Below are positions 52,235 to 61,452 of a DNA stretch of 64,000 nt, in pieces. The position numbers and the translations under genes are program-made. Positions within the stretch are counted from its first letter, which is position 1. Each line of letters opens with the position of its first letter. A model generated the notes under the pieces. That model saw only the letters and a list, made by a program, of their open reading frames with translations, had not been told where the DNA came from and ran no database searches. The stretch spans positions 1,674,001 to 1,738,000 of the forward strand of contig NZ_JABVZR010000002.1 of the NCBI RefSeq assembly GCF_017163935.1, read 5' to 3'. Source of the stretch: Novosphingobium terrae. Its GTDB lineage: Bacteria; Pseudomonadota; Alphaproteobacteria; Sphingomonadales; Sphingomonadaceae.

Positions 52235-53143
52235 ATGACCGAAAGCCTGGCCGCCCCCGCTGTTCCTGCAGACCGTTCGCCGCTGATCGCGAGCATCTCC
52301 TGTTTCACCTTTTGGGGGTTGCTGCCGATCCTCTTCATCTGGGCAGACCGGCTGGGGGCCGGCGCGATGGAGATCGTGGCCTGGCGGATCATCTGGGCGC
52401 TGCCCTGGGCCATCGCGCTTGTGCTTGTGGCGGGTCAGGGCGGGCATCTGCGCCGCTTGCCGCGGCATACGCTGGCGGCGCTGCTGCTGTCGGCCGCGCT
52501 GATCGCGGTCAATTGGTCGATCTATGTCTGGGCTGTCTGCTCGGGCCACACGATTTCGGCCAGCCTTGGCTATTACCTCAATCCCTTGCTCAACATGGCG
52601 GCGGGGGCGGTGCTGTTCAAGGAACGGATCGACCGCCCGGGGCGCATCGCCATCGCGCTGGCTGCCGTGGGCGTGGCCTTGCAGGGATGGGCGCTTGGCG
52701 AATTCCCATGGGTGTCGCTGGGCTTGGCCTTCACCTTTTGCGGCTATGGCATCGTGCGCAAATCCGCCGTGGTGGAGGCGCAGACGGGCCTGCTGGTCGA
52801 ATGCATGATCCTGGTGATCCCGGCTGCCATCTATGCCTTCCTGCTGCATCGCGCCGGGCATGGCGTGTTCGGAACGACGCCGATGGTCTCGCTGGTGCTG
52901 GCTCTGGGCGGGCCGTCCACGGTGATCCCGCTGGCCCTGTTTGCCTTCGCCGCGCGGCGCATGCCCCTGACCGCCATCGGCTTCCTGCAGTTCATCGCGC
53001 CCACACTGCAATTTATGGTCGGGGTCGAGACCGGCGAGACGATGTCGCCGCTGCGCGCCTTTTCCTTCCTCTTCATCTGGGCGGGGGTGCTGGTGTTCGT
53101 TGTCGGGGCCTGGCAAAAATTCCGGGTCCAGCGGCGGGCGTGA
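52235..53143 (+). CDS. rarD: RarD-type EamA transporter
   Basis: 302 residues and about ten membrane helices. The RarD signature is clear: SCFTFWGLLPILFIWADRLGAGAMEIVAWRIIW at the start, then NWSIYVWAVCSGHTISASLGYYLNPLLNMAAGAVLFKERI and GFLQFIAPTLQFMVG. A predicted metabolite exporter of the drug/metabolite superfamily; related proteins influence chloramphenicol sensitivity. Convergent with the TonB receptor gene. Confidence 0.92.
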   Translation: MTESLAAPAVPADRSPLIASISCFTFWGLLPILFIWADRLGAGAMEIVAWRIIWALPWAIALVLVAGQGGHLRRLPRHTLAALLLSAALIAVNWSIYVWAVCSGHTISASLGYYLNPLLNMAAGAVLFKERIDRPGRIAIALAAVGVALQGWALGEFPWVSLGLAFTFCGYGIVRKSAVVEAQTGLLVECMILVIPAAIYAFLLHRAGHGVFGTTPMVSLVLALGGPSTVIPLALFAFAARRMPLTAIGFLQFIAPTLQFMVGVETGETMSPLRAFSFLFIWAGVLVFVVGAWQKFRVQRRA

Positions 53144-53170
53144 TGACACCGCGCTGACGTGGGCACTTTT

Positions 53171-53213
53171 CGCATGCCCGGCCCGATCTGATGTGTTCCG
53201 GGCAGGGCATGCG
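53171..53213. terminator. Bidirectional terminator between rarD and TonB receptor
   Basis: CGCATGCCC (53171-53179) pairs with GGGCATGCG (53205-53213), with inner GCCCG/CGGGC pairing. CACTTTT precedes it, giving a T-poor but reasonable bidirectional terminator between two convergent genes. Confidence 0.6.
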
Positions 53214-53230
53214 AGCGCCTTGAGCAGGCT

Positions 53231-55585
53231 CTAGAATTTGACGGAAAATCTGGCGCCATAGGTTCTGGGCGGGGTGGTGCCCACGACCGTCGTGGAGAGC
53301 AGAGGCGCGGGCGACATGAACACCGGAATCCGGTTGTTTTCCATGTTGCGCATATAGATGGCGAAGGTCCACCGGCTGTTGGCGGGGCCGAATGCGATCT
53401 GGGCGTTGCTTTGCCACGCGCCGCCCACCAGACCGCCGCCCTGCGAGATGTAGTAGAAGTTGATGTAATGGCTGCTCTTGTATTGGGTGTCGACGCCCAG
53501 CACCAGATTGTAGTCGCCCAGCGGGATCGTCTGCTGCGCGGCCAGATTGACTGTCCAGCGCGGCGCATTGTTGGCCGGATAGTTCGAGCAGTTGATCACA
53601 TAGACCGCGCCTGACAGCGTGTAGGGGCAGCCCACAAGCGGCGGCGAGGAGGCGCCCGTGGTGTAGACGAAGGAGCGGTTCTGCGCGTGCAGATATTGCA
53701 CATCCGCGCTCAGCAGCGTGTGGGGGGCCACCAGAGCCTTGATGTCGCCTTCCACGCCATAGATCCGCGAGGCGCCGATGTTATCGGTGAAGTTCGAGGT
53801 GCGCCCCGTTGAATCAAGCCCGACATGGTTGACCTGCTGGTTGACGTAATCCCACCAGAACCCTTCGAGATTGAGCTGCAGCCGGTTGTCCAGCAGCCGG
53901 TTCTTCACGCCGATGGTGTAGGCTGTGATGTATTCCGGCTGATAGGTTTCATGCCCCACCGAGGCCGAGAAACCGCCCGAGCGATAGCCCGTCTCCACGC
54001 TGGCATAGGCCAGAGAACGCGGCGCGAGGTCATATTCCACCGCCGCGCGCCAGGTGACGCGCTGGTTGGTCAGCTGGCTGTTGAAGGTGGCATCGCTGCG
54101 TGAGACGATGGCACCCGTGCCGGCAATGGGCAGCACGCCCGCCGCCGGAAAGGGGAAGGGCAGCTGCGCCGGGCTGTCGAGCACCGGCAGCAAGGGCGCA
54201 TTGGGGCAGGTCGGCACGCCGCCCACCGTCGCCGCGCAGACGATCGTGCCGGAAATGCTGGTGCTGTTAAAACTCTTCTGGTCATGCGTGTAGCGCAGGC
54301 CGCCCACCAGCCGCAGCCGATCCGAGACATGGGCCGTCAGCCGCGCGAAAGGCGCCCAGCTTTGGGTGGTGATGCCCTGATCCGCCCAGGATTCCTGCGC
54401 CATGATGTCGATCACCTGATGGTAGTTTTCGCGCTCGTGATAGTAATAGGCGCCCAGAACATAATCGAACATGCCAAGGCGGTTGCCATTCAGGCGCAGC
54501 TCGCCGCTGTATTGTTCATCCGTCTCGCGCTGTTTGGCGAAGAATGCGGCGGCGTCCGACAGATAATCCAGATGGGAATAACGCCAGGCCGGGATGAAGG
54601 TGACCGTTCCGATGCCGGTGGTCCATGTGATCTCGGCATTGGTGCCGTAGAAATCATTGTTCTGGTAGGGCATCGGGGTCAGGGCATTCAACAGCCGCCC
54701 CGACACGCCCACATAGACCCCCTGACGAAACGCCTGAGAGGCCGGGGAATAGAGCCCTTCGCTCAGCGGAATGTTCGCTGGGGCAAAGGCATAGGCGCCC
54801 GTCGCGGGGTTCAGCGTGAACTTGCCCGTGTAGGAGACGCTGTAGCCATAGCCGCCATTATGCGCGTAATCGGCCCCGATCCGCACGGTGAGAGCATCGG
54901 TCAACCGGCCCATCATCTGAAAGCGCAGGCCCTCGGTGCGGTCGTCGCTGGTGCCATCGCTCAGATAGCCGTCGCGCCGTGTCAGCGTGCCTGACAGGCG
55001 CGCCGCGCCATGCTCACCCATGGCCAGATTGACGGCGCCTTCAATGTTGAGCGCATTGTAATTGCCGTAGCTGATCGTGCCATAGCCTGAATTCTCTCCC
55101 GGCCTGGGGCGTTCCGGGATGACATTGAGCGCGCCGCCCGTCGCATTGCGGCCATAGAGCGTGCCCTGCGGCCCTTTCAGCACCTCGACCCGCGCCAGAT
55201 CGAAAAAGGACCCCGTGGTCGAGGTCGGGCGGCCGACATACACGCCGTCATAGTTGAAGGCGATCGCCGGATCGCTGGTGGGCACCACGGTGAAATTGCC
55301 CACGCCGCGCATGAAGATCAGATTGCCCGTGCTGCTGGGCTCCACCGTCAGGGCGGGCACCTGCGCATTGAGCAAGGTGGCGTTGCTCGCCCCGGCGGCC
55401 ACCAGATCCGCGCCCGAAATCACGTTCACCGGAACCGCCGCGCGCTGCAGGCTTTCCTCGCGACGCTGGGCCGTCACGATGATGTCCTTCAGCCCGACCC
55501 CTGCGACGGCATCCTGATCCGCGGCATGGGACACGCCCGGCAGCACGCATGACAGTCCCACTGTGCACAACAACAGCTTACGCAT
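53231..55585 (-). CDS. TonB-dependent receptor of the second catabolic cluster
   Basis: 784 residues. Signal peptide MRKLLLCTVGLSCVLPGVSHAA, TonB-box-like LKDIIVTAQRREESLQ, plug domain (LLNAQVPALTVEP; FDLARVEVLKGPQGTLYGRNATGGALNV) and a long beta barrel ending GARFSVKF. The IIVTAQRREESLQ start is typical of the large sphingomonad/Caulobacter receptor group for aromatic or carbohydrate substrates rather than siderophores. ATG 55585 follows GGAGGCGGG. It probably imports the substrate of the downstream oxygenases. Confidence 0.93.
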   Translation of the reverse strand: MRKLLLCTVGLSCVLPGVSHAADQDAVAGVGLKDIIVTAQRREESLQRAAVPVNVISGADLVAAGASNATLLNAQVPALTVEPSSTGNLIFMRGVGNFTVVPTSDPAIAFNYDGVYVGRPTSTTGSFFDLARVEVLKGPQGTLYGRNATGGALNVIPERPRPGENSGYGTISYGNYNALNIEGAVNLAMGEHGAARLSGTLTRRDGYLSDGTSDDRTEGLRFQMMGRLTDALTVRIGADYAHNGGYGYSVSYTGKFTLNPATGAYAFAPANIPLSEGLYSPASQAFRQGVYVGVSGRLLNALTPMPYQNNDFYGTNAEITWTTGIGTVTFIPAWRYSHLDYLSDAAAFFAKQRETDEQYSGELRLNGNRLGMFDYVLGAYYYHERENYHQVIDIMAQESWADQGITTQSWAPFARLTAHVSDRLRLVGGLRYTHDQKSFNSTSISGTIVCAATVGGVPTCPNAPLLPVLDSPAQLPFPFPAAGVLPIAGTGAIVSRSDATFNSQLTNQRVTWRAAVEYDLAPRSLAYASVETGYRSGGFSASVGHETYQPEYITAYTIGVKNRLLDNRLQLNLEGFWWDYVNQQVNHVGLDSTGRTSNFTDNIGASRIYGVEGDIKALVAPHTLLSADVQYLHAQNRSFVYTTGASSPPLVGCPYTLSGAVYVINCSNYPANNAPRWTVNLAAQQTIPLGDYNLVLGVDTQYKSSHYINFYYISQGGGLVGGAWQSNAQIAFGPANSRWTFAIYMRNMENNRIPVFMSPAPLLSTTVVGTTPPRTYGARFSVKF

Positions 55586-55694
55586 CCCCGCCTCCATTTT
55601 ATATCTGATTGCGGGGGAGGGTAAGTCAGAAGGGTGATAGGCGAGCGATGAATCTTTACCCCTTTGATACCCGCAACGGTTCGTTGGCCGGTGT

Positions 55695-56618
55695 TCAGCC
55701 CTCCGCCACATCCTGGTTGAAGGCATAATTGGCGCCGACCCTGCGCAACAGATCGCACAGATATTCGGCAATGGGGGTCAGCGGCATGTCGCGGCGGGTG
55801 ACGATGCACATCGGCGGCGCCTTGAGCGGTTCGATCAGGTCCATCGTCTGGATCTCGCGTGAGAGGCCCGGCACGTCGAGCCACTGGCGCGGCAGCACGG
55901 TCAGCAGATCGGATTTGGCCAGAGCGATCAGCGCCACCAGCGCCGATCGCGCATGCAGCACGATCTTGGGTTCGGGCAGGCCCATCTCCTCGAAGGCATT
56001 GTCGAAATCGCCCTCGGTGCTGCGGGTGGAGAGCGTGGGGCGTATCCATTCCGCCCCGGTCAGATCGGCGAGGCTCTTCGCGCCTGACAGGGGATGGCCG
56101 CGCCGCGCCACCACCAGACGGCGGTTGTCGAACAGGGGCTCTACCATCAGCGAGGGGGCGATCCCGCCCATATTCACCGGCCCGACATAGATATCGACCC
56201 GCCCCTCGACGATCTGCTTCTCGATCGGGGGGAACAGGCTTTCCGACACTTTGAGCACCACATCGGGAAAGCGTTTGTAGAAGCGCTGGACGATGGCGGG
56301 CATGAACACCATCACCGATGCGGTGGAGAGGCCCAGCGTCACCTCGCCGGTGGCATTGCCTTTCAGCGTGCTCATCTCTTCCTGCAAACGGCGCAATTCG
56401 GCCTGCACCATCTTGGCGCGGCGGATGAAGGCCTCGCCGCCCTCGGTCAGGCGGATGCCCTTGACGTGCCGCTCGAAAAAGACAACCTCCAGCTCCTTCT
56501 CAAGATCGCGGATCGAGCGGGTGATCACCGGCTGGGCAATGCCCAGATGCCGCCCTGCCGCGCGCAGGCTGCCCATTTCCGCAACCGCCAGCACGTCGCG
56601 AATTTGCGTGAGCTTCAT
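55695..56618 (-). CDS. LysR-type transcriptional regulator
   Basis: 307 residues. N-terminal winged helix (LTQIRDVLAVAEMGSLRAAGRHLGIAQPVITRSIRDLEKELEVVFFERH) and a C-terminal periplasmic-binding-protein-like sensor (TLGLSTASVMVFMPAIVQRFYKRFPDV; VDIYVGPVNMGGIAPSL). Divergent from the Rieske oxygenase gene and 109 bases upstream of the TonB receptor on the same strand, so it could control both. The inducer is likely the aromatic substrate or an intermediate. Confidence 0.93.
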   Translation of the reverse strand: MKLTQIRDVLAVAEMGSLRAAGRHLGIAQPVITRSIRDLEKELEVVFFERHVKGIRLTEGGEAFIRRAKMVQAELRRLQEEMSTLKGNATGEVTLGLSTASVMVFMPAIVQRFYKRFPDVVLKVSESLFPPIEKQIVEGRVDIYVGPVNMGGIAPSLMVEPLFDNRRLVVARRGHPLSGAKSLADLTGAEWIRPTLSTRSTEGDFDNAFEEMGLPEPKIVLHARSALVALIALAKSDLLTVLPRQWLDVPGLSREIQTMDLIEPLKAPPMCIVTRRDMPLTPIAEYLCDLLRRVGANYAFNQDVAEG

Positions 56619-56800
56619 TCAGGGTTCTCCCGATCCTCTTTATTATACCGGCGATTATATCCCCGTGTGCGGCGCGCGCAATGATCCTGTCAGAGTATCA
56701 ATGATCAGCATTTGCTGCCTCAACAGGGCGGCGGCGGCGACCTAGTCATGGCTGCAGGGCGTCCATGCAAGAACGCGCCAACCGCGAAACGGACAGAACG

Positions 56801-57856
56801 ATGGCACAGCAATCATCCCCCACTCTGGCAGATGTTCACACCCCGCCGCTGCACAATCACTGGTATGTGGCCGGCTATGCCGATGAGTTCGACGAAGGCC
56901 TGCATGAGCGCATGTTTCTCGATCGCTCGATCGTCATCTACCGCAAGCAGGATGGCGATCTGGTGGGCTTGCAGAACCGCTGCGCTCATCGCTCCTTCCC
57001 GCTGGCGCATGGCTGGCGCGAGGGCGACACGCTTCGCTGCCGCTATCACGGCGCCCGCTATGATGCGGAGGGCCGGCTGGTCGAGATTCCCAGCATGGCC
57101 GCCTGCCCGCGCGTCTCCGTGCGGCGCTATCCCATGCGGATTGCGGGGCCTCTGGCGTGGATCTGGATGGGCCCGCCCGATGCGCCCGGGCCGCTGCCCG
57201 AAACGCCCTGGCTGGGCGAGGGATGGACCTATGCCACGGGGCAGTATCCGCTGCAGGGCAACTGGCTGCTGATGGCCGAAAACCTGATGGATCTGACGCA
57301 TATCCCCTTTCTGCATGCCAGCACCTTCGCCTTTCCCAAAGGGTTTGCGCAGGCGCCCATCAAGCTGGAGGTGGCCGGTGAAAGGCTGAGCTTTTACCGT
57401 GACAATCCGCCTGCCTATCACCGCTCCGGCATGATGCGCCCGGCCCTGTCCGATGCGCTGGAGGCGGCGGGCTTCACTGCGCGCAGCACGGTCGAATTCG
57501 TCTCGCCCGCGCTGACCTTCGGCCGGGGCGAGTTCTTTCCCACGCAGGGCGCCATGCCTCAGCCCGATTACATGTGGCGCGTCGCCCATTTCATGACGCC
57601 CGAAACGCAGGGCCGCACGCATTACTGGTATTTCCATGCGCGCAACTACGATCTGGCCGATGCGGCGCTGACCGAGCAGATCCGTGCGCTGGTCGTGGCC
57701 GGTTTCGATGAGGACAAATTCGCCATCGAACAGATCCAGCGCATGCATGATGAGGACCGCCACGCCTATAGCGAGGTGCAGTTCCGCTCCGACGCTCCGG
57801 CGGTGGCCATGCGCCGCATCGTGGCCGCCATGGCCGCGCGTGAGGCGCAGGCTTGA
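56801..57856 (+). CDS. Rieske oxygenase, vanillate/dicamba O-demethylase type
   Basis: 351 residues. Rieske ligands C61, H63, C80, H83 (CAHRSFP...CRYHGARYD); mononuclear iron site ENLMDLTHIPFLH with D164, H167 and H172. The single-subunit VanA-like size separates it from alpha/beta dioxygenases. Such enzymes demethylate or hydroxylate aromatic or terpenoid substrates and need a separate reductase, which is not in view. Starts MAQQSSPTLADV at ATG 56801; ATG 56765 is an alternative. Divergent from LysR. Confidence 0.9.
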   Translation: MAQQSSPTLADVHTPPLHNHWYVAGYADEFDEGLHERMFLDRSIVIYRKQDGDLVGLQNRCAHRSFPLAHGWREGDTLRCRYHGARYDAEGRLVEIPSMAACPRVSVRRYPMRIAGPLAWIWMGPPDAPGPLPETPWLGEGWTYATGQYPLQGNWLLMAENLMDLTHIPFLHASTFAFPKGFAQAPIKLEVAGERLSFYRDNPPAYHRSGMMRPALSDALEAAGFTARSTVEFVSPALTFGRGEFFPTQGAMPQPDYMWRVAHFMTPETQGRTHYWYFHARNYDLADAALTEQIRALVVAGFDEDKFAIEQIQRMHDEDRHAYSEVQFRSDAPAVAMRRIVAAMAAREAQA

Positions 57857-57857
57857 T

Positions 57858-57911
57858 GCGAACAAAAGGGGCGGGCAAGGGTATATACCCTTGCCCGCCC
57901 CTTTTGTTCGC
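57858..57911. terminator. 54-bp perfect palindrome, bidirectional terminator
   Basis: Two exactly complementary 27-base arms meet at the centre GTATATAC. In both directions the stem is GGGGCGGGCAAGGG/CCCTTGCCCGCCCC flanked by an A-run on one side and a T-run on the other. It separates the convergent Rieske gene and DUF1330 gene, two bases after a stop codon. Confidence 0.9.
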
Positions 57912-57920
57912 TCTGAAAGA

Positions 57921-58262
57921 TCAGCCCGCTTCGCTCTTGCTTTCGAAGGCAAACAGATCCGCGTCCGATCCGGCCAGCCGCATCGCGCGGAAGGGGGCAT
58001 AGCGCGGGTCGGCGAAGAAGCTGTCGAGCGCCGCGCGTGAGGGAAAGCGCAGGATGGCGACACGGTCCGGCACCGGCCCCGGCTTCTCCCCCTCCACCCG
58101 CGTTATGTGGCGCGATGCGGCCACCCACACCGCGCCATACTCTGCCAGCAGGTCCGGCACCGTATCGAAATAGGGGGCCAGCCATGCGTCATCTTTGATG
58201 TCCATGGCGATGACCAGAAAGGCCTCCATCGGAGCGGTTGGGGGCGCGGCTACCTCGGGCAT
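57921..58262 (-). CDS. DUF1330 protein
   Basis: 113 residues of a ferredoxin-like dimeric alpha/beta-barrel family: AFLVIAMDIKDDAWLAPYFDTVPDLLAEYGA, then VAILRFPSRAALDSFFADPRYAPFRAMR. Small partners of this kind accompany aromatic catabolic genes; some bind quinone-like intermediates. Its ATG overlaps the stop of the Rieske gene upstream, so it is co-translated. Confidence 0.82.
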   Translation of the reverse strand: MPEVAAPPTAPMEAFLVIAMDIKDDAWLAPYFDTVPDLLAEYGAVWVAASRHITRVEGEKPGPVPDRVAILRFPSRAALDSFFADPRYAPFRAMRLAGSDADLFAFESKSEAG

Positions 58263-59278
58263 CAGGCCGTCTCCCGCTCCATGGCATCGATCCGGCGCGA
58301 CACGCGCACCGCCGCCTCGTCGCAGGCCAGCATGGCGGGCTTGAGCGCATGGCGGGCGATCACCGCGCGCAGGCCCTCGATCGCCTCGACCATCGGCTTG
58401 TCCTCGATCAGCAGGGCCTGGCGCTGCCAGGCGCGGAAATCATCGTCCACCCTGAGGTCGTCAATGGCGAAATTGCGTGAGGCGCCGTAGAAATAGTGGC
58501 AGCTTTCATCGGTCTCGGGCGTGACGATATGCGTGCCCATGGAGTTCATGCTCTCCTCCTTGGGCGTGCCCGAAATGGCGAAGGCGATGAAATTGAGCAT
58601 CGCGCTGACGGGATACCAGCGGATGTCATTCCACAGATCCACCGTCTGATTGCCCACATCGAGGAATTTCGACACGAAGACCGTGGGCGATCCGCCGGGC
58701 AGCTTCATCAAATTCTGGATGCAGCGGTCCTCGGCCACCACCTCGCGCTCGACCCGGTCGAAAGCGTCGGACTGGGCGTTGGCGCGGTGGACATATTGCG
58801 CGTGGCCCAGATCCATCAGATTGTCGACCAGCAGGCGATAGTTGCAGTCCACCCGCATATGGCCGCCAATGGTGCGCCGCCCGGCGGCGATGCGGCAGCT
58901 GTAATCGGGGATCAGCGCGGGGTCGGCATCGGCGGCCTCGCCCATCCAGATCCACACCAGATCGTCGCGCTCCACCGTGGGAAAGGCGCGGACATTCAGC
59001 GAGGCCGGTCGCGCGCCATTGCCATGCGGGTTGAGCGTGCAGCGCCCCGCGCCATCGAACTCCAGCCCGTGATAGGGGCATTGCAGATGGCCGCCCACCA
59101 GCATGCCCATGCTGAGCGGGGCGAAACGGTGCGGGCACAGATCGAGCAGCGCCGCCACCGTGCCCTCGGGCGTGCGATAGAGGACGATGGGCTCGCCCAG
59201 CAGCTTGCGGCCCAGCGGCTTGTCGGTCACTTCCGCGGGCAGGGCCGCCACATACCAGGCGTTGCGGGCAAAGGGCAT
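58262..59278 (-). CDS. Rieske oxygenase, second copy (VanA-like)
   Basis: 338 residues. Rieske site C48, H50, C67, H70 (CPHRFAPLS...CPYHGLEFD); iron site DNLMDLGHAQYVH with D156, H159 and H164. N-terminus FARNAWYVAALPAEVTDKPLGR is the vanillate-demethylase type. It is clearly different in sequence from the enzyme at 56801, so the two are not a recent duplication. Part of a minus-strand operon with DUF1330, EthD, the FAD monooxygenase, hydrolase and VOC genes. Reductase partner not visible. Confidence 0.9.
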   Translation of the reverse strand: MPFARNAWYVAALPAEVTDKPLGRKLLGEPIVLYRTPEGTVAALLDLCPHRFAPLSMGMLVGGHLQCPYHGLEFDGAGRCTLNPHGNGARPASLNVRAFPTVERDDLVWIWMGEAADADPALIPDYSCRIAAGRRTIGGHMRVDCNYRLLVDNLMDLGHAQYVHRANAQSDAFDRVEREVVAEDRCIQNLMKLPGGSPTVFVSKFLDVGNQTVDLWNDIRWYPVSAMLNFIAFAISGTPKEESMNSMGTHIVTPETDESCHYFYGASRNFAIDDLRVDDDFRAWQRQALLIEDKPMVEAIEGLRAVIARHALKPAMLACDEAAVRVSRRIDAMERETA

Positions 59279-59303
59279 GGTGGATTTCCTTCTGAAGGGC
59301 GGC

Positions 59304-59630
59304 TTATCGGGCCTGTGTCACGGCATAATCGATGTGGCTGATGGCGCCGTCGAACATCTGGGCGATCTCGCGCACGCGGGCGCGCATGGCGGCCCGGCCC
59401 GGCGAGGCGAGCATCGTGTCGATCCCCGCCTCATCGTCGAAGGTGACGAGGATCTGGCAATGGATGGCGGGCGGGCTGTCCTCCAGGCGGCGCGGCCACA
59501 GCGCCTGCACGCCGCGCACCCCGGGCAAGGTCCGGAGGCCAGCGAGAATCTCGCCATCGATGGCCTCGGCAAAGGCCTGTTCAAACCCCGGTCTGGGTTG
59601 GCCCAGCCAGAAAGCGGAACGTATCCACAT
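59304..59630 (-). CDS. EthD-like dimeric alpha/beta-barrel protein
   Basis: 108 residues: MWIRSAFWLGQPRPGFEQAFAEAIDGEIL, then LPGVRGVQALWPRRLED and IHCQILVTFDDEAGIDTMLASPGRAAMRARV. The ferredoxin-like dimeric barrel and the spacing match EthD/stress-responsive A/B barrel proteins, which appear in oxygenase clusters, sometimes as isomerases or electron-chain helpers. The exact role is unknown. Lies 25 bases upstream of the Rieske gene. Confidence 0.75.
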   Translation of the reverse strand: MWIRSAFWLGQPRPGFEQAFAEAIDGEILAGLRTLPGVRGVQALWPRRLEDSPPAIHCQILVTFDDEAGIDTMLASPGRAAMRARVREIAQMFDGAISHIDYAVTQAR

Positions 59631-59657
59631 CGTGTTTCTCCCTTGTGTCGCCTGGGC

Positions 59658-61340
59658 TCAGGCCACATTAGCACTGTGTTGATGGGCCGGCGACGGCGCC
59701 CGTCCGGTGACATGGGTCAGCAGGCCGGTTTCGGGCCAGGCCGCGCCGCGCCAGGCGACATGCTGGTCAGGACGGATCAGCGCCCGGCGCGCCTGATAGA
59801 GGCCGTCCAGCGCCGGATCGTCGAGCCGCACCACGCGCAGGGGGACGGCCTGCGCCGCCGCTTCCGCCTCGGCGCGGGCCAGATCCTCGTCGTCATCCTC
59901 GCCGTCGCCTCCGCCCCCGCCCCCGCCTAATGCCAGCAGCGTAAAGCCCGGCCCGAACAGGTCATAGAGCGAGCGCCCGTCCGCCAGCCAGCGATGCGGG
60001 GCAAGGCAGCCCGGCATGGCGCTGGGCACATAGTCATGCGAGCGGGTCCAGTGCGCATCGCTGCCATCGGGCACGATCACCGGAGAATGCTCGTAACAAA
60101 TGCCCAGCACCACGCCCAGAGCATAGAATTCCCCATGCTTGGCGGTGCGGATGTAGTCGGCCAGTTCCGTGCGGGCGGCCTCGCCTTCGGGTGTCATATC
60201 CTCAAGGCCGGGCTTGGACAGGCGGTTGGGCGAAAGCGCATGATTGGCCTCTGCCTCATCCAGCACGAAGTCATGGGCGGGGCGGCGTTCGGCCTCATAG
60301 CTGTCGAGCAGGGCGGGGCCGCCCCAGCCTTGCAGCACCGCCGCGATCTTCCAGCCCAGATCGACGGAATCGGCGATGCCCATGTTCATGCCAAAGCCGC
60401 CATAGGGCGGGTGCAGGTGGCATGCGTCGCCTGTCAGGAACACGCGGCCCTGCCGATAGCGGTCGGCCAGCAGGCGACTGGCGATCCACTCGTCGCTGCT
60501 CAGGATTTCATAATCCATGTCGATCCCGGTCGAGCGGCGGATCAGGTCGCGGACCTCGTCCTGCGAATAGGTCACATCCTTGCCGACCAGCGTGGGCATG
60601 AAGAACCAGCGGTCATCATCGTCCATCGGGCCGATCAGGCTGGGCACCTCGCTGTTCAATTGCCAGAACATGATGCCCGGCCCATGCCCATGCGCTTGCG
60701 CGAGGCCGGGCGCGCGAAAGATCGTGTTGTAGTTGCGCGACAACCCATGGGTGCCCTGCATTGTTGCGCCCATATGCTCGCGCACCGAACTGCGCGCGCC
60801 ATCGGCGCCGATCAGATAGTCGGCGGTGATGGCGCGTTCCTCACCCCTTGCCACATCGCGGATGCGCAGGCGCACGCCATCGGCATCCTGCTCGAACCCC
60901 AGATACTCCTGCCCGAAGGCCAGCGTCACATCGGGCAGCGTGGCGGCATGGGCGCGCATCACCGCTTCGAGCTTATATTGCGGAATCCATTGGCCATGCT
61001 CGGAATAGCGCTCATCGCGCGCGGGCGAGCAGCTGAGCGCATGATCGAAGCGCGCGATGCCCGGCCCGCCCAGCCGCGTGACGAAATGCACATGCGAGGG
61101 GTAATCCACGCCAAAAGGCGCGGCCTTGGCCAGCTCATCGGCGATGCCCCAGCGGCGCAGATGTTCGCGCGTGCGGACATGGGTGGTCTTGGCGCGGGGG
61201 GCATGGCCGGCGCGCGCATTGCGTTCCAGCACCAGGCAGGGGATCTGTCGGCTGCCCAGCTCGATCGCGGCGCCCAGACCGGCAGGGCCCGCCCCCACGA
61301 TGACGACCAGGGGCCGCCCGATGTCCTCTCCCTCACGCAT
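59658..61340 (-). CDS. FAD-dependent aromatic monooxygenase (phenol hydroxylase-like)
   Basis: 560 residues. FAD-binding GxGxxG in VVIVGAGPAGLGAAIELG; DG motif in LIGADGARSSVRE; GD motif in VFLTGDACHLHPPYGGFGMNMGIADSVDLGWKI. The C-terminus resembles the thioredoxin-like domain of PheA/MhpA-type hydroxylases but holds an inserted low-complexity run (seven Gly then DGEDDDEDLARAEAEA). ATG 61340 follows AGGAG at a slightly long distance. It hydroxylates a phenolic ring using NAD(P)H and O2 and feeds ring cleavage. Confidence 0.9.
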   Translation of the reverse strand: MREGEDIGRPLVVIVGAGPAGLGAAIELGSRQIPCLVLERNARAGHAPRAKTTHVRTREHLRRWGIADELAKAAPFGVDYPSHVHFVTRLGGPGIARFDHALSCSPARDERYSEHGQWIPQYKLEAVMRAHAATLPDVTLAFGQEYLGFEQDADGVRLRIRDVARGEERAITADYLIGADGARSSVREHMGATMQGTHGLSRNYNTIFRAPGLAQAHGHGPGIMFWQLNSEVPSLIGPMDDDDRWFFMPTLVGKDVTYSQDEVRDLIRRSTGIDMDYEILSSDEWIASRLLADRYRQGRVFLTGDACHLHPPYGGFGMNMGIADSVDLGWKIAAVLQGWGGPALLDSYEAERRPAHDFVLDEAEANHALSPNRLSKPGLEDMTPEGEAARTELADYIRTAKHGEFYALGVVLGICYEHSPVIVPDGSDAHWTRSHDYVPSAMPGCLAPHRWLADGRSLYDLFGPGFTLLALGGGGGGGDGEDDDEDLARAEAEAAAQAVPLRVVRLDDPALDGLYQARRALIRPDQHVAWRGAAWPETGLLTHVTGRAPSPAHQHSANVA

Positions 61341-61452
61341 GATGGTTGTTCTCCTGTTTGTCTGTCGCGACCGGCGGGCAGGGGGCGCATGAGGCCATCC
61401 GCCCCGGGCGCGGCGGGGCGGCGTGTCAGAGCGGACCGATGCGGTAGTAAGG

